Below are positions 42,462 to 50,309 of a stretch of 64,000 bases of DNA, one piece after another; the stretch's first letter is position 1, and each line of letters begins with the position of its first letter. The translations under genes were made by a program, and so were the position numbers. This DNA is from JAGPDF01 sp052035735 (lineage in GTDB: Bacteria > Acidobacteriota > Thermoanaerobaculia > Multivoradales > JAGPDF01). The notes beneath the pieces are model-generated. The model did no database searches and had not been told where the DNA came from. It saw only the letters and a list, made by a program, of their open reading frames with translations. The DNA is taken from assembly GCA_052035735.1 (NCBI GenBank), contig JBPOHI010000115.1, positions 20,392 through 84,391 on the forward strand, read 5' to 3'.

Positions 42462-43528
42462 GGTTCTTCCCCTTTCGAAGCGGTTCGAGTGACTAGCGGT
42501 TGAAAAAGTCCTTCCTGAATCCACCGGCCGACCAACGCCACCGCCGCGTGATCCACGACATGGGTGCCCAGCGGCGGCATGGCGGAGATCGGGTCGCGGC
42601 GCGACATGCGCTCGAGCAGCAGGCTCGCCTCCGGACGACCGCTCGCGATCCGCGTCCAGGGCGGCGCCCCGGAAGGCTGAAAGCGGGCACGCCGATCGAC
42701 CCCGGAGGTCAACGCCCCGGGCGGCGGCGCTCCCGGGGCGACGCGCACTTCGAGCGAAAAGTCGAGATCGGCCAGCGGGCCGCGCGTGTTGTGACAGCTC
42801 GAGCAGTTGCCGTGCAGGTAGCCCAGGGCCGCGCGTTCGGCCGGCGAGCCGGCGGCGATGCGCGGCGGATTCGCCACCAGGCGGGCGGGCAGGCCGCGCA
42901 CCAGACCGCGCTCGGCCAGACTGGCGAGATCGAGATCCCCCGGACCGAGCGGCTCGCCGTGCAACGCCCCCGGGTCGCGCGCGCCCGACAGCTGCAGAGC
43001 CGAGAAGCCGAGCACCCGCGACACGTTGCCCTCGTGGCAGGCGCGACAGTCGGTGCGCGCCGGCAGATTGTAGGTTCCGCCGCCGGGCAACTCGTAAACC
43101 GCGCGCTCGCCGAACTTCGCGGCGAGCAGCGCGTCGCTCTCGTCGCCGAGCCAGCGATAGGTCGCGAAACGCCAGCCGTCAGGCGTGAGCTCGAGGTAGC
43201 GCGTCTCGACCCGGCGCTCGAAGGCGAACTCCTTCCACAAACGCGTGCCGACCGGGAAGACCCAGGCATCGGGATCCGAAGCGTCGATGCTGGTACCCGG
43301 CGGGAGGGCGATCCAGCGGTGCTTGCGCGCGCCATCGCTCCACAGGGGGTACTGCGGCGAGAAGGCCAGAACGCCCGGCGCGAGCTGCTTCGTCGCAGCA
43401 TCGGCGTAGAGCCCGGTCTGCGACAGGCGCTCGGGGAGGAGGTCGGCGGCGAGCGCCGAAGCCGCGCCGGCGAAGCCGACGAGGAGGGCGGCGAGGGGGA
43501 GGGTGGAGGTGCGCATCGTTGGTTTCAT
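42458..43528 (-). CDS. Secreted diheme protein of the SO_2930 type
   Basis: The 356-aa protein has a signal peptide (LPLAALLVGFAGAASALA) and two heme motifs, CRACH (161-165) and CSSCH (242-246). The segment AFSPQYPLWSDGARKHRWIALPPG..ID and FPVGTRLWKEFAFERRVETR are characteristic of this family, often found beside parallel-beta-helix or chitinase-like secreted proteins. ATG at 43528 is used; 43516 is an alternative. It overlaps the monoheme cytochrome gene, so the two probably form one periplasmic electron chain. Confidence 0.85.
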   Translation of the reverse strand: MKPTMRTSTLPLAALLVGFAGAASALAADLLPERLSQTGLYADAATKQLAPGVLAFSPQYPLWSDGARKHRWIALPPGTSIDASDPDAWVFPVGTRLWKEFAFERRVETRYLELTPDGWRFATYRWLGDESDALLAAKFGERAVYELPGGGTYNLPARTDCRACHEGNVSRVLGFSALQLSGARDPGALHGEPLGPGDLDLASLAERGLVRGLPARLVANPPRIAAGSPAERAALGYLHGNCSSCHNTRGPLADLDFSLEVRVAPGAPPPGALTSGVDRRARFQPSGAPPWTRIASGRPEASLLLERMSRRDPISAMPPLGTHVVDHAAVALVGRWIQEGLFQPLVTRTASKGEEP

Positions 43529-43709
43529 CCCGTTCCAGCTCTGACTACGGGATTGTCGAACGGAAGCTTCACCGCCGATTCCTAAATCGATCGCATCGAA
43601 ATCCTAAGTTTCGCCTAACGTCCGGAAATCCTCGGCCCGGCGGTCCGCGAAGCACTGGCGCAGAGCACGGCAGGCACACTCCCGCCTGTAGAGATCGGGC
43701 AAGCTCGCA

Positions 43710-43715
43710 TAGGCT
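43710..43715 (+). promoter_or_regulatory. TAGGCT -10-like box of the AraC gene (leaderless candidate)
   Basis: TAGGCT is followed by 7 bases and then GTG (43723). No SD is present. The box defines the GTG as the start of the regulator. Confidence 0.45.
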
Positions 43716-43722
43716 CGGGCCG

Positions 43723-44589
43723 GTGAGCTCGAAGCCATCTCTGCTCTATGAGGAGCTCCCGCCGCCGGAGCGGTGGCGCGAGTTCCTCGAATGCTGCTGG
43801 CATGCCGTCGACAGCGTTCCGCGCTCGGATCGACCTGCGGAGCACATCGTTCCGGACGGCTGCCCCGAGCTCATCGTCCACCTCGGGGATCCGTTTTCTC
43901 GCCGGGTCGGAACGGGCTGGCGCCGCCAGGGGAGAGCCTTCCTCGCGGGCACCCTGTCGCGCCCCTGGAGCCTGCGCGCCGGCCGGGTCGTCGACACCTT
44001 CGGCATGCGCTTCCGGCCGGGGGCCCTTCCCCAACTCCTCGCCGTCGACATGCGCGGCACCGTCGATCGCGAGCTGCCACTCACCCGGTTGCTGGGCTTT
44101 GCGGCGGCGCGCCGGCTCCGCCAGCGTCTCGCGAGCGCGCCCGATCTCGCGGCCCGCGCCGCGGCGGCGACCGCCTGGCTGGCGGAGGCCGCCGGCGAAA
44201 CCCAGGTTCCGTCGGCGACGCCTTGCACCCGGGCAGTCGGACTCATCCGCGCCGGTCGCGGCGGCGTCCGCGTCGAGGCGGTCGCGGCAGAGCTCGGCCG
44301 GTCCCGACGCCAGCTCGAGCGCGACTTCGCGACCGGCCTGGGCATCGGGCCCAAACTGTATTCGCGCATCGTCCGGTTGCAGGCGGCGCTGGTCGAGCTC
44401 GACGCCGCCGAGCGCGGCGCCAGCCTCGAAGCCGCGCTCGCCGCCGGCTACTTCGATCAGTCGCACCTGCTGCGCGACTTCCGCGCTCTCGCCGGCCGTC
44501 CCGCGGCACGCTCGCGCCAGGCCGACGGCGAGATGTCGCGCCACTTCACCGCGCCCGACCGGCTGCTCGCCCTCCTCGCCGGCGAATGA
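43723..44589 (+). CDS. AraC-family transcriptional regulator
   Basis: The 288-aa protein has an N-terminal DUF6597-like ligand domain (ECCWHAVDSVPRSDRPAEHIVPDGCPELIVHLGDPF..FGMRFRPGAL). The C-terminal AraC DNA-binding domain carries VRVEAVAAELGRSRRQLERDFATGLGIGPKLYSRIVRLQAAL and a second helix-turn-helix, AALAAGYFDQSHLLRDFRALAG. The start GTG at 43723 is set by the TAGGCT box. It probably regulates the DUF6265-like gene downstream or the divergent cytochrome pair; the shared 194-base region would hold its site, but I see no clear repeat there. Confidence 0.88.
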   Translation: MSSKPSLLYEELPPPERWREFLECCWHAVDSVPRSDRPAEHIVPDGCPELIVHLGDPFSRRVGTGWRRQGRAFLAGTLSRPWSLRAGRVVDTFGMRFRPGALPQLLAVDMRGTVDRELPLTRLLGFAAARRLRQRLASAPDLAARAAAATAWLAEAAGETQVPSATPCTRAVGLIRAGRGGVRVEAVAAELGRSRRQLERDFATGLGIGPKLYSRIVRLQAALVELDAAERGASLEAALAAGYFDQSHLLRDFRALAGRPAARSRQADGEMSRHFTAPDRLLALLAGE

Positions 44590-44693
44590 AACAGCCTCGG
44601 ACATGTCGCGTTCGTCCTAGCGCCGAGCCCCTCTCGCCGCCTAGCCTGCCTCTCCTGCCGGGCATTCCCCCGGCGCGACGAAAGGAGAACCGC

Positions 44694-45188
44694 GTGACAA
44701 CCTCGAGGCGCACTTCGCATGTGCTGCTGGCCCTGCTCTGGCTGGCAACTGCAAGTGGCAATCCCATCGCTGCCCTCCCCGATCCGCCTGCGCTCGCAAC
44801 CCTCGCCTGGCTCTCCGGCAGTTGGAGGGGCACCCAGGAAGGCGTCGAAAGCGAGGAGCACTGGACGAGCGCCGCGGGCGGCGGAATGGTGGGGATGCAC
44901 AAGGACGTCAAGACTGGGAAGATGAGCGGCTTCGAGTACCTGCGCATCGAAGTCGATGCGCAGCAGCGGATCTGCTACGTCGCGATGCCGGGTGGAGCCC
45001 ATCCCACCTCGTTCTGCGCCGTCGAGGTCGGCGAGCAGCGCGTCGTGTTCGAGAACAAGAAACACGACTTCCCGCAGCGCATCCTCTACTGGCTCACGGC
45101 CGACGGCAGGCTGCACGCGCGCATCGAAGGTCCGCTCGACGGCAAGGAGGCCGCGATGGAGTGGATCTGGAGCCGTCTGCCGGGCTGA
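44694..45188 (+). CDS. Secreted DUF6265-like protein
   Basis: The 164-aa protein starts with GTG after AAAGGAG and has a signal peptide (HVLLALLWLATASG). The mature part (LAWLSGSWRGTQEGVESEEHWTSAAGGGMVGMHKDV, then EYLRIEV, VVFENKKHDFPQRILYWL and LHARIEGPLDGKEAAMEW) fits the DUF6265 beta-barrel family. The function of the family is not known to me. It follows the AraC gene in the same direction by about 100 bases, with TAGCCT at 44642-44647 as a possible -10 box. Confidence 0.8.
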   Translation: MTTSRRTSHVLLALLWLATASGNPIAALPDPPALATLAWLSGSWRGTQEGVESEEHWTSAAGGGMVGMHKDVKTGKMSGFEYLRIEVDAQQRICYVAMPGGAHPTSFCAVEVGEQRVVFENKKHDFPQRILYWLTADGRLHARIEGPLDGKEAAMEWIWSRLPG

Positions 45189-45288
45189 GCGGCAGCGCCT
45201 CCTTGCCTCGCGTTCCTGGTGGACATATCCTTGCGGAGCCCCTTCCAGGGCATCCCCACGATCCGAGCCGCAGAACCAGGAGAAGATG

Positions 45289-46536
45289 ATGGCCGAACCC
45301 ACCGCACCCGACGCCGGGCAGGACTTTGCTGCGCTGCTCGACGCCTTCGAAAAGAAGCAGGCCGACGGGGAGAAGGACAAGAAGGGTTCCCCAGCCCCGA
45401 AGGCGCCGGAGGTCGGCGACCGGGTGTCGGTGAAGATCGTCGGCTTTGGTGAGGACACCGCCTTCGTCGACCTCGGCCGCAAGGCCGAAGGCTCGATTCC
45501 GCTGTCCCAGCTGACCGACGACGAGGGCAAGCGCACGGTCGCGGTCGGCGACACCGTCGAGGCGATCATCGCCTCGGCCTCGGACGACGGCATCGTCCTG
45601 CGCGTGCGCGCCGGCCGCGGACCCGCCGCGCCGGCCGAGTTGCAGCAGGCGTACACCTACGGCCTGCCGGTCGACGGCACGGTCACCGCGGTCGTCAAGG
45701 GCGGCGTCGAAGTGACGGTCTCCGGCGTCCGCGCCTTCTGCCCGGTTTCGCAGATCGACAACCGCTACGTCGAGGACGCGGCGGCTTTCGTCGGCCAGCG
45801 TCTCGCCTTCCGCATCACGCGACTCGAAGAGGGCAAGGGGCGCGGCATGAACCTGGTGCTCTCGCGCCGGGCTCTGCTCGAAGAGGAGGCGCAGGCCAAG
45901 GCGGCCGCCGCGCGCGAGAGGATCAAGGTCGGCCAGACGGTCCGCGGCACGGTCACTTCGCTCGCTGCGTACGGCGCCTTCGTCGACCTCGGCGGCATCG
46001 AAGGGCTGCTGCACGTCTCCGAGCTCGGCCACGGCCGGGTCGCGCATCCGCAGGACGTCGTCGCGGTCGGCCAGGAGCTCGAAGTGCAGATCCTCAAGAT
46101 CGTTCCGGCGGAGAACGAGAAGGGGCGCGACAAGATCTCGCTCTCCCGGCGCGCGCTGGTCAAGGATCCCTGGCAGGAGGAGGCAGCGCGCCTGGTTACC
46201 GGTTCACGGCGCCAGGGCAAGGTGGCGCGGATCGAGCTCTTCGGTGCGTTCATCGAGCTCGCCCCCGGCGTCGACGGCCTGCTTCACATCTCCGAGCTCG
46301 CCGCCGGCAGCGGGCGCGAAGTGCGGCATCCGCGCGAGCTCCTCAAGATCGGCCAGCCTCTCGAGGTCGCCATCCTCTCGGTCGATCGCGAGACGCGCCG
46401 CATCGCCCTCGGCCTGCCCGGCAAGGGCGACGAGGCCGGCGCCGAAGACCTGGCGCAGGCGCGGGCCGGCACCGGCGGCAGCGGCTTCGGAGCCTTCGGC
46501 GACTTCTTCGCCAAGGCCAGGAAGTCGGCGCGCTAG
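45289..46536 (+). CDS. Four-domain S1 RNA-binding protein (RpsA-like)
   Basis: The 415-aa protein has four S1 domains: about 42-112 (GDRVSVKIVGFGEDTAFVDLGRKAEGSIPLSQL), 125-190 (VDGTVTAVVKGGVEVTVSGVRAFCPVSQID), 205-278 (GQTVRGTVTSLAAYGAFVDLGGIEGLLHVSEL) and 293-365 (RQGKVARIELFGAFIELAPGVDGLLHISEL). It is shorter than classical ribosomal protein S1 (six domains), so it may be a short S1 or an accessory RNA chaperone. The N-terminus is charged and Lys-rich; the C-terminus is Gly-rich. Two ATGs (45286 and 45289) are in frame; AGGAG at 45278-45282 suits the second. Confidence 0.88.
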   Translation: MAEPTAPDAGQDFAALLDAFEKKQADGEKDKKGSPAPKAPEVGDRVSVKIVGFGEDTAFVDLGRKAEGSIPLSQLTDDEGKRTVAVGDTVEAIIASASDDGIVLRVRAGRGPAAPAELQQAYTYGLPVDGTVTAVVKGGVEVTVSGVRAFCPVSQIDNRYVEDAAAFVGQRLAFRITRLEEGKGRGMNLVLSRRALLEEEAQAKAAAARERIKVGQTVRGTVTSLAAYGAFVDLGGIEGLLHVSELGHGRVAHPQDVVAVGQELEVQILKIVPAENEKGRDKISLSRRALVKDPWQEEAARLVTGSRRQGKVARIELFGAFIELAPGVDGLLHISELAAGSGREVRHPRELLKIGQPLEVAILSVDRETRRIALGLPGKGDEAGAEDLAQARAGTGGSGFGAFGDFFAKARKSAR

Positions 46537-46558
46537 CCACCGCCCCCGAAAGAGATCC

Positions 46559-46582
46559 GAGCGCCTCCGGTTGCCGGCGCTC
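46559..46582 (+). terminator. Hairpin after the S1-domain gene
   Basis: GAGCGCC/GGCGCTC forms a 7-bp stem with a 10-base loop between the S1 gene and the next promoter box. No T-run follows, so termination activity is uncertain. Confidence 0.35.
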
Positions 46583-46593
46583 CAGGCGTCTGC

Positions 46594-46599
46594 TAGAAC
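46594..46599 (+). promoter_or_regulatory. TAGAAC -10-like box of the glycosyltransferase gene (leaderless candidate)
   Basis: TAGAAC is followed by CCTGAC-type sequence of 6 bases and then GTG (46606). There is no SD. Confidence 0.45.
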
Positions 46600-46605
46600 C
46601 TGACG

Positions 46606-48501
46606 GTGAACCCGAACGACGGCTCCCGAGGAAAGACGGCGCTGGCGCTGACACTTCTCGTCGCGCTCGCTGTGGTGCCTTTCCTCGCGTCGCTGCGCGG
46701 CGAGTTCGTCTACGACGATCGCATTCAGATTCTCGAGAATCCGTTCATTCAACAGCCGGAACTGCTCGGGAAGGCGCTGACCCAGGACGTCTGGAGCTTC
46801 AAGGGCGACCGCGAGGCCGCCTGGAGCAACTACTATCGCCCGGCGTTCGTGCTCTGGCTGGCCGCGAACTGGCAGCTCTTCGGAGCACAACCGGCAGGCT
46901 GGCATCTGGGCAACCTCGCACTCCACGCCGGGGTCGTCCTGCTCGCCTTCGCCCTCCTCCGCCGGCTCGGCTTCGCACTTCCGGGTGCTTTCCTCGTCGC
47001 CGCGATCTTCGCCGTGCACCCGGTGCATGTCGAGTCGGTCGCCTGGATCTCGGGTTCGCCCGACCTCCTGATGTCGATCGGTGTTCTCGGAGTGCTGGCG
47101 CTCGAAGCGCCGGCACCTGGGCTCCTGCGCGGCGCCCGGCGCTTGCTCGCGCTCGCGCTGGCTGCGCTGGCCCTCGGCAGCAAGGAGACCGCTCTCCTGC
47201 TTCCGCTGCTCGTCGCGGTACTCGCCTGGTCCAGAACGTCCGGGCAGACTGGAGGCTGGCGCGCCAGAACTGCCCTGACGTCGATGCTGCCGTACGCCGC
47301 GTTCTCCGCCATCTTTCTGGCCGCGCGACATGCCGTCCTCGGCGGTCTCGCGACCCCGACTCCGTGGAAGCTGGGCTGGATCGATCTCGCCCTGAGCCTC
47401 CCGGGTGTCGTCGCCTTCTATCTGCGGCAGGCGTTCCTCCCTTTCTGGATCGGGCCGACCTATCCGGTGCGGACGGTGACTCCCGCAGACGCCGGTTTAT
47501 CCAACGTCGCCCTCCCATTCCTCCTCGTGCTCGCCGTCCTCGGGCTCCTCTGGGTGGCGAGCCGGCGCTCGCCGCTCCGCCTCGTCTGCTTCGCCCTCGC
47601 ACTGCTGCCGCTGGCGCCAGCGTTGCACCTTGGTGCGTTCATGCAGGAGCAACTGGTGCACGACCGCTATCTCTACCTGCCGGTGCTCGGCTGGCTCGCC
47701 CTCGCCGGGCTCAGCCTTCAGGCCGCCAGCCGGGCTTTGCCGCGGCCGACGCCGATACTTCGGCGCGTCGCCGCGGGTGGACTCGGTCTCGCGCTCGGCG
47801 CGCTCGGCGTGACGAAGGTCCTCTCCCTGGTGCCGAACTATCGCGACGAACGCAGCCTCTTCCGAGCAGCGGTGGCGAGCGACCCGGGAGCCTCGTTCCA
47901 TTGGGCCCAGCTTGCCGCAACCGAGTTCCGACTCGGGGAGTTCGCGGCGGCGGCCGCCGCCGCCGACCGCGCGCTCTCCCTGCAGCCGGTGACCACCGCC
48001 CTGCTCGTGCGCGCCGATCTGGCCGCGCGCGAACGCCGGTTCGCCGCCGCTGAAGCCGACCTCGAAGCAATCCTGCGCGCTTTTCCGGAGCAGACCGCTG
48101 CGATCGAACGGCTGGCAATCGCGCTCGCTTCGCAGGGCAGAAACGCGGAGGCGATCGAGCGCCTGCGCAGCGCCCGCTCGCGAGTCCCGTGGCGCTACTG
48201 CTCCTTGACCGGAAACCTCGCCGTGATGCTCTACCTCGACGGCCAGAAGGAGACCGCCGTCGAGGAGCTCGAGCGCCTCCGCGACAGTGGGACGGTCGAT
48301 CCGTCGCCAGCCTGTGGCCTGGCGCTCTATCGTCTCGGAGTCCTCTACCTCGAGCTCGGCCGACCCGAGCCGGCACGGCGAGCCTTGCTCGACTATCTGG
48401 AGGCCAGCGCTGCCTCCGGCGCTGCCTTCCATCGCGCCGCCCGTGCCGACGCCCGGCGCACGGTCGAGGCGCTCCCGACTCCCCCGGCTGCTGTCGACTG
48501 A
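46606..48501 (+). CDS. TMTC-like membrane glycosyltransferase with TPR tail
   Basis: The 631-aa protein has about ten to twelve membrane helices and the motif set of TMTC/DUF1736 O-mannosyltransferase-like proteins: FVYDDRIQILENPFI near the first loop (DD pair), NYYRPAF, and HPVHVESVAWISGSPDLL. The C-terminal 230 residues are TPR repeats (AAAAAADRALSLQPVT; RRFAAAEADLEAILRAFPEQ). Such GT-C enzymes transfer sugars from lipid-linked donors to proteins outside the membrane. A paralogue lies convergently 23 bases away. The donor and acceptor are unknown; nearby secreted proteins are possible substrates. Confidence 0.82.
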   Translation: MNPNDGSRGKTALALTLLVALAVVPFLASLRGEFVYDDRIQILENPFIQQPELLGKALTQDVWSFKGDREAAWSNYYRPAFVLWLAANWQLFGAQPAGWHLGNLALHAGVVLLAFALLRRLGFALPGAFLVAAIFAVHPVHVESVAWISGSPDLLMSIGVLGVLALEAPAPGLLRGARRLLALALAALALGSKETALLLPLLVAVLAWSRTSGQTGGWRARTALTSMLPYAAFSAIFLAARHAVLGGLATPTPWKLGWIDLALSLPGVVAFYLRQAFLPFWIGPTYPVRTVTPADAGLSNVALPFLLVLAVLGLLWVASRRSPLRLVCFALALLPLAPALHLGAFMQEQLVHDRYLYLPVLGWLALAGLSLQAASRALPRPTPILRRVAAGGLGLALGALGVTKVLSLVPNYRDERSLFRAAVASDPGASFHWAQLAATEFRLGEFAAAAAAADRALSLQPVTTALLVRADLAARERRFAAAEADLEAILRAFPEQTAAIERLAIALASQGRNAEAIERLRSARSRVPWRYCSLTGNLAVMLYLDGQKETAVEELERLRDSGTVDPSPACGLALYRLGVLYLELGRPEPARRALLDYLEASAASGAAFHRAARADARRTVEALPTPPAAVD

Positions 48502-48524
48502 GTCGGCGCCGCTGGCTTCGAGCG

Positions 48525-50309
48525 CTACCGCGCTCCGATCCGGCCGCGGTCGATGTCGCCCAGCATCGCAGCGAGACCGGGCTCCGCCGGGTGGCGGTCC
48601 AAGACCGCTGCGAGCACCCGGCGTGCCTCGGCGATCCGCCCGCCTTCGACCAGCAGCACCGCCGCGTTGCGCGCCGCGAGCGGCGGATACGGCGGCCTTG
48701 CGGCGACGGCGAGAAGGTGCGCGAGAGCAGCCTCGCGAGCTCCGGTCCCGGCCAGGGCGAGACCGTAGTTCACCTCGCATGCGGGGCGCCAATCGGCGTC
48801 GCTTGCCGTGCGTTCTAGACGCACCAGAGCTTCGCGGTAGAGCGGCAGGGCCGCCGCGGGGTTCTGGCGCTGGAGGTGCAGCATCCTGGCGAGATTGCAG
48901 CAACCAACGGCCGAGTCCGGATCGGCGGCGATCGAGCGCCGGTAAAGTTCTTCGGCGCGCGCCGGCTCACCGGCCGCGAGCGCTTGCGAGCCCAGCCAGT
49001 CGAAGGCCGCAGCGTTGCCCGGATCGACCTCGGCGATGCGCTGCCAGAGCTCGGGGTCGCTGCGCCAGTAGCGATGATGGGCCCAGAGGCTCGCCGCCCA
49101 GAGCGCGAGGAGCAGGCTGAACGCGAGGGCACGTGCGCGCAGCGAAAAGCGGCTCCGCACCGCGACCAGAACGATCGCCAGCGCGAATCCGTAGACGGCG
49201 AGATAGAGGTAGCGCTGGTGCACCAGGTAGGTCGGACGGAAGCTCCGCACGTGAAGCGCCGGCGCGAGGCAGAGCGGCATCCAGGCAAGGGCGAAACCGA
49301 GCAGCGGGCGGCCACGGCCGAGCAGGTAGGAGCCGACGGCCAAGCCGAGCAGCAGCAGCACCGAGCCCCAGGCGGCAAAGGCGCCCCAGCTCTCGATCCA
49401 GCGCAGCGGATAGCTGGGCGCAAAGTGCCAGGGCCAGAGGAGCAGCCGGAGGTAGGTGACCAGGAGACGCGGCAGCGTCGCACTGAGGGTGGCGAACGAG
49501 ACATCTGCAGGCCCATAGCCGACGAGTGTTCCCAAGGCGGCAACGCGCGCCGCGAGATAGATCGCGGTCGCGGCCGCGAAGGGCAGGAGACCTGCCCCCC
49601 GGCGCCGCCATCTGTCGCCAGGAGCGACCGTTCCGTGCAGCAGCGGCACGAGAGCGAGCAGGGCGATCGCCGACTCCTTGAATCCGAGGGCCGCGAGATA
49701 GGCGAACGCCGCTCCGGCGAGCGCCCATCGGCCGCCGCCGCGAAGCCAGGACAGGTAGCCGAGCAACGCAGCGAAGGTGAGCGACGCGGCAGGAGGGTCG
49801 TTGAAGGCTGCCGCGACCCAGGCGACCGACTCGCCATGCGCCGGATGCAACGCGAAGAGAGCTGCCACGGCCAACGCCGCTCGCCAATCGAGACCCAGCC
49901 GGCGCGTGAAGAGCCACGCCAGGCACGATGCCAGCCAGTGGTGCACCAGCGCGAGCGCGTGCCAGGCGACGGGAGACAGGCCAAAGATCTGGTAGTTGAG
50001 GAGGTAGTGAGCCAGGAAGAGCGGCCGGTAATAGCTCGATCGCTCGTTGCCGGCGCGAGTGAGGGCGAGAACGTCTCCACCGAACAGATCCGGGAGCCCG
50101 GACCAGGAGCGCAGCCGGCTGTTGGTGACCACCTGCTCGTGGTCGTCCCAAACGAACTGGTGCTCGAGCACCGGCAGGTAAGCCAGCAGGACGAGCGCCA
50201 TCAGCATCGCGCTCGCCACCGTGGCGGGGAGCCGCGCGCCGGCGCCCGCGCCGGTGAGCGTCGCCCGCTCCTCGTGGGCGACAGGCGCCTCACTCCCGCG
50301 CCGGCTCAT
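48525..50309 (-). CDS. TMTC-like membrane glycosyltransferase with TPR tail (paralogue)
   Basis: The 594-aa protein shares the architecture of the gene at 46606: FVWDDHEQVVTNSRL, SYYRPLFLAHYLLNYQIFG, HPAHGESVAWVAAAFND, about ten helices, then TPRs (AAFDWLGSQALAAGEPARAEELYRRSIAADPD). It starts with ATG overlapping the ASPIC/UnbV lipoprotein stop (ATGA), so the two are made together. That coupling suggests the upstream secreted lipoprotein as a substrate or partner. Convergence with its own paralogue suggests an old inverted duplication. Confidence 0.82.
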   Translation of the reverse strand: MSRRGSEAPVAHEERATLTGAGAGARLPATVASAMLMALVLLAYLPVLEHQFVWDDHEQVVTNSRLRSWSGLPDLFGGDVLALTRAGNERSSYYRPLFLAHYLLNYQIFGLSPVAWHALALVHHWLASCLAWLFTRRLGLDWRAALAVAALFALHPAHGESVAWVAAAFNDPPAASLTFAALLGYLSWLRGGGRWALAGAAFAYLAALGFKESAIALLALVPLLHGTVAPGDRWRRRGAGLLPFAAATAIYLAARVAALGTLVGYGPADVSFATLSATLPRLLVTYLRLLLWPWHFAPSYPLRWIESWGAFAAWGSVLLLLGLAVGSYLLGRGRPLLGFALAWMPLCLAPALHVRSFRPTYLVHQRYLYLAVYGFALAIVLVAVRSRFSLRARALAFSLLLALWAASLWAHHRYWRSDPELWQRIAEVDPGNAAAFDWLGSQALAAGEPARAEELYRRSIAADPDSAVGCCNLARMLHLQRQNPAAALPLYREALVRLERTASDADWRPACEVNYGLALAGTGAREAALAHLLAVAARPPYPPLAARNAAVLLVEGGRIAEARRVLAAVLDRHPAEPGLAAMLGDIDRGRIGAR

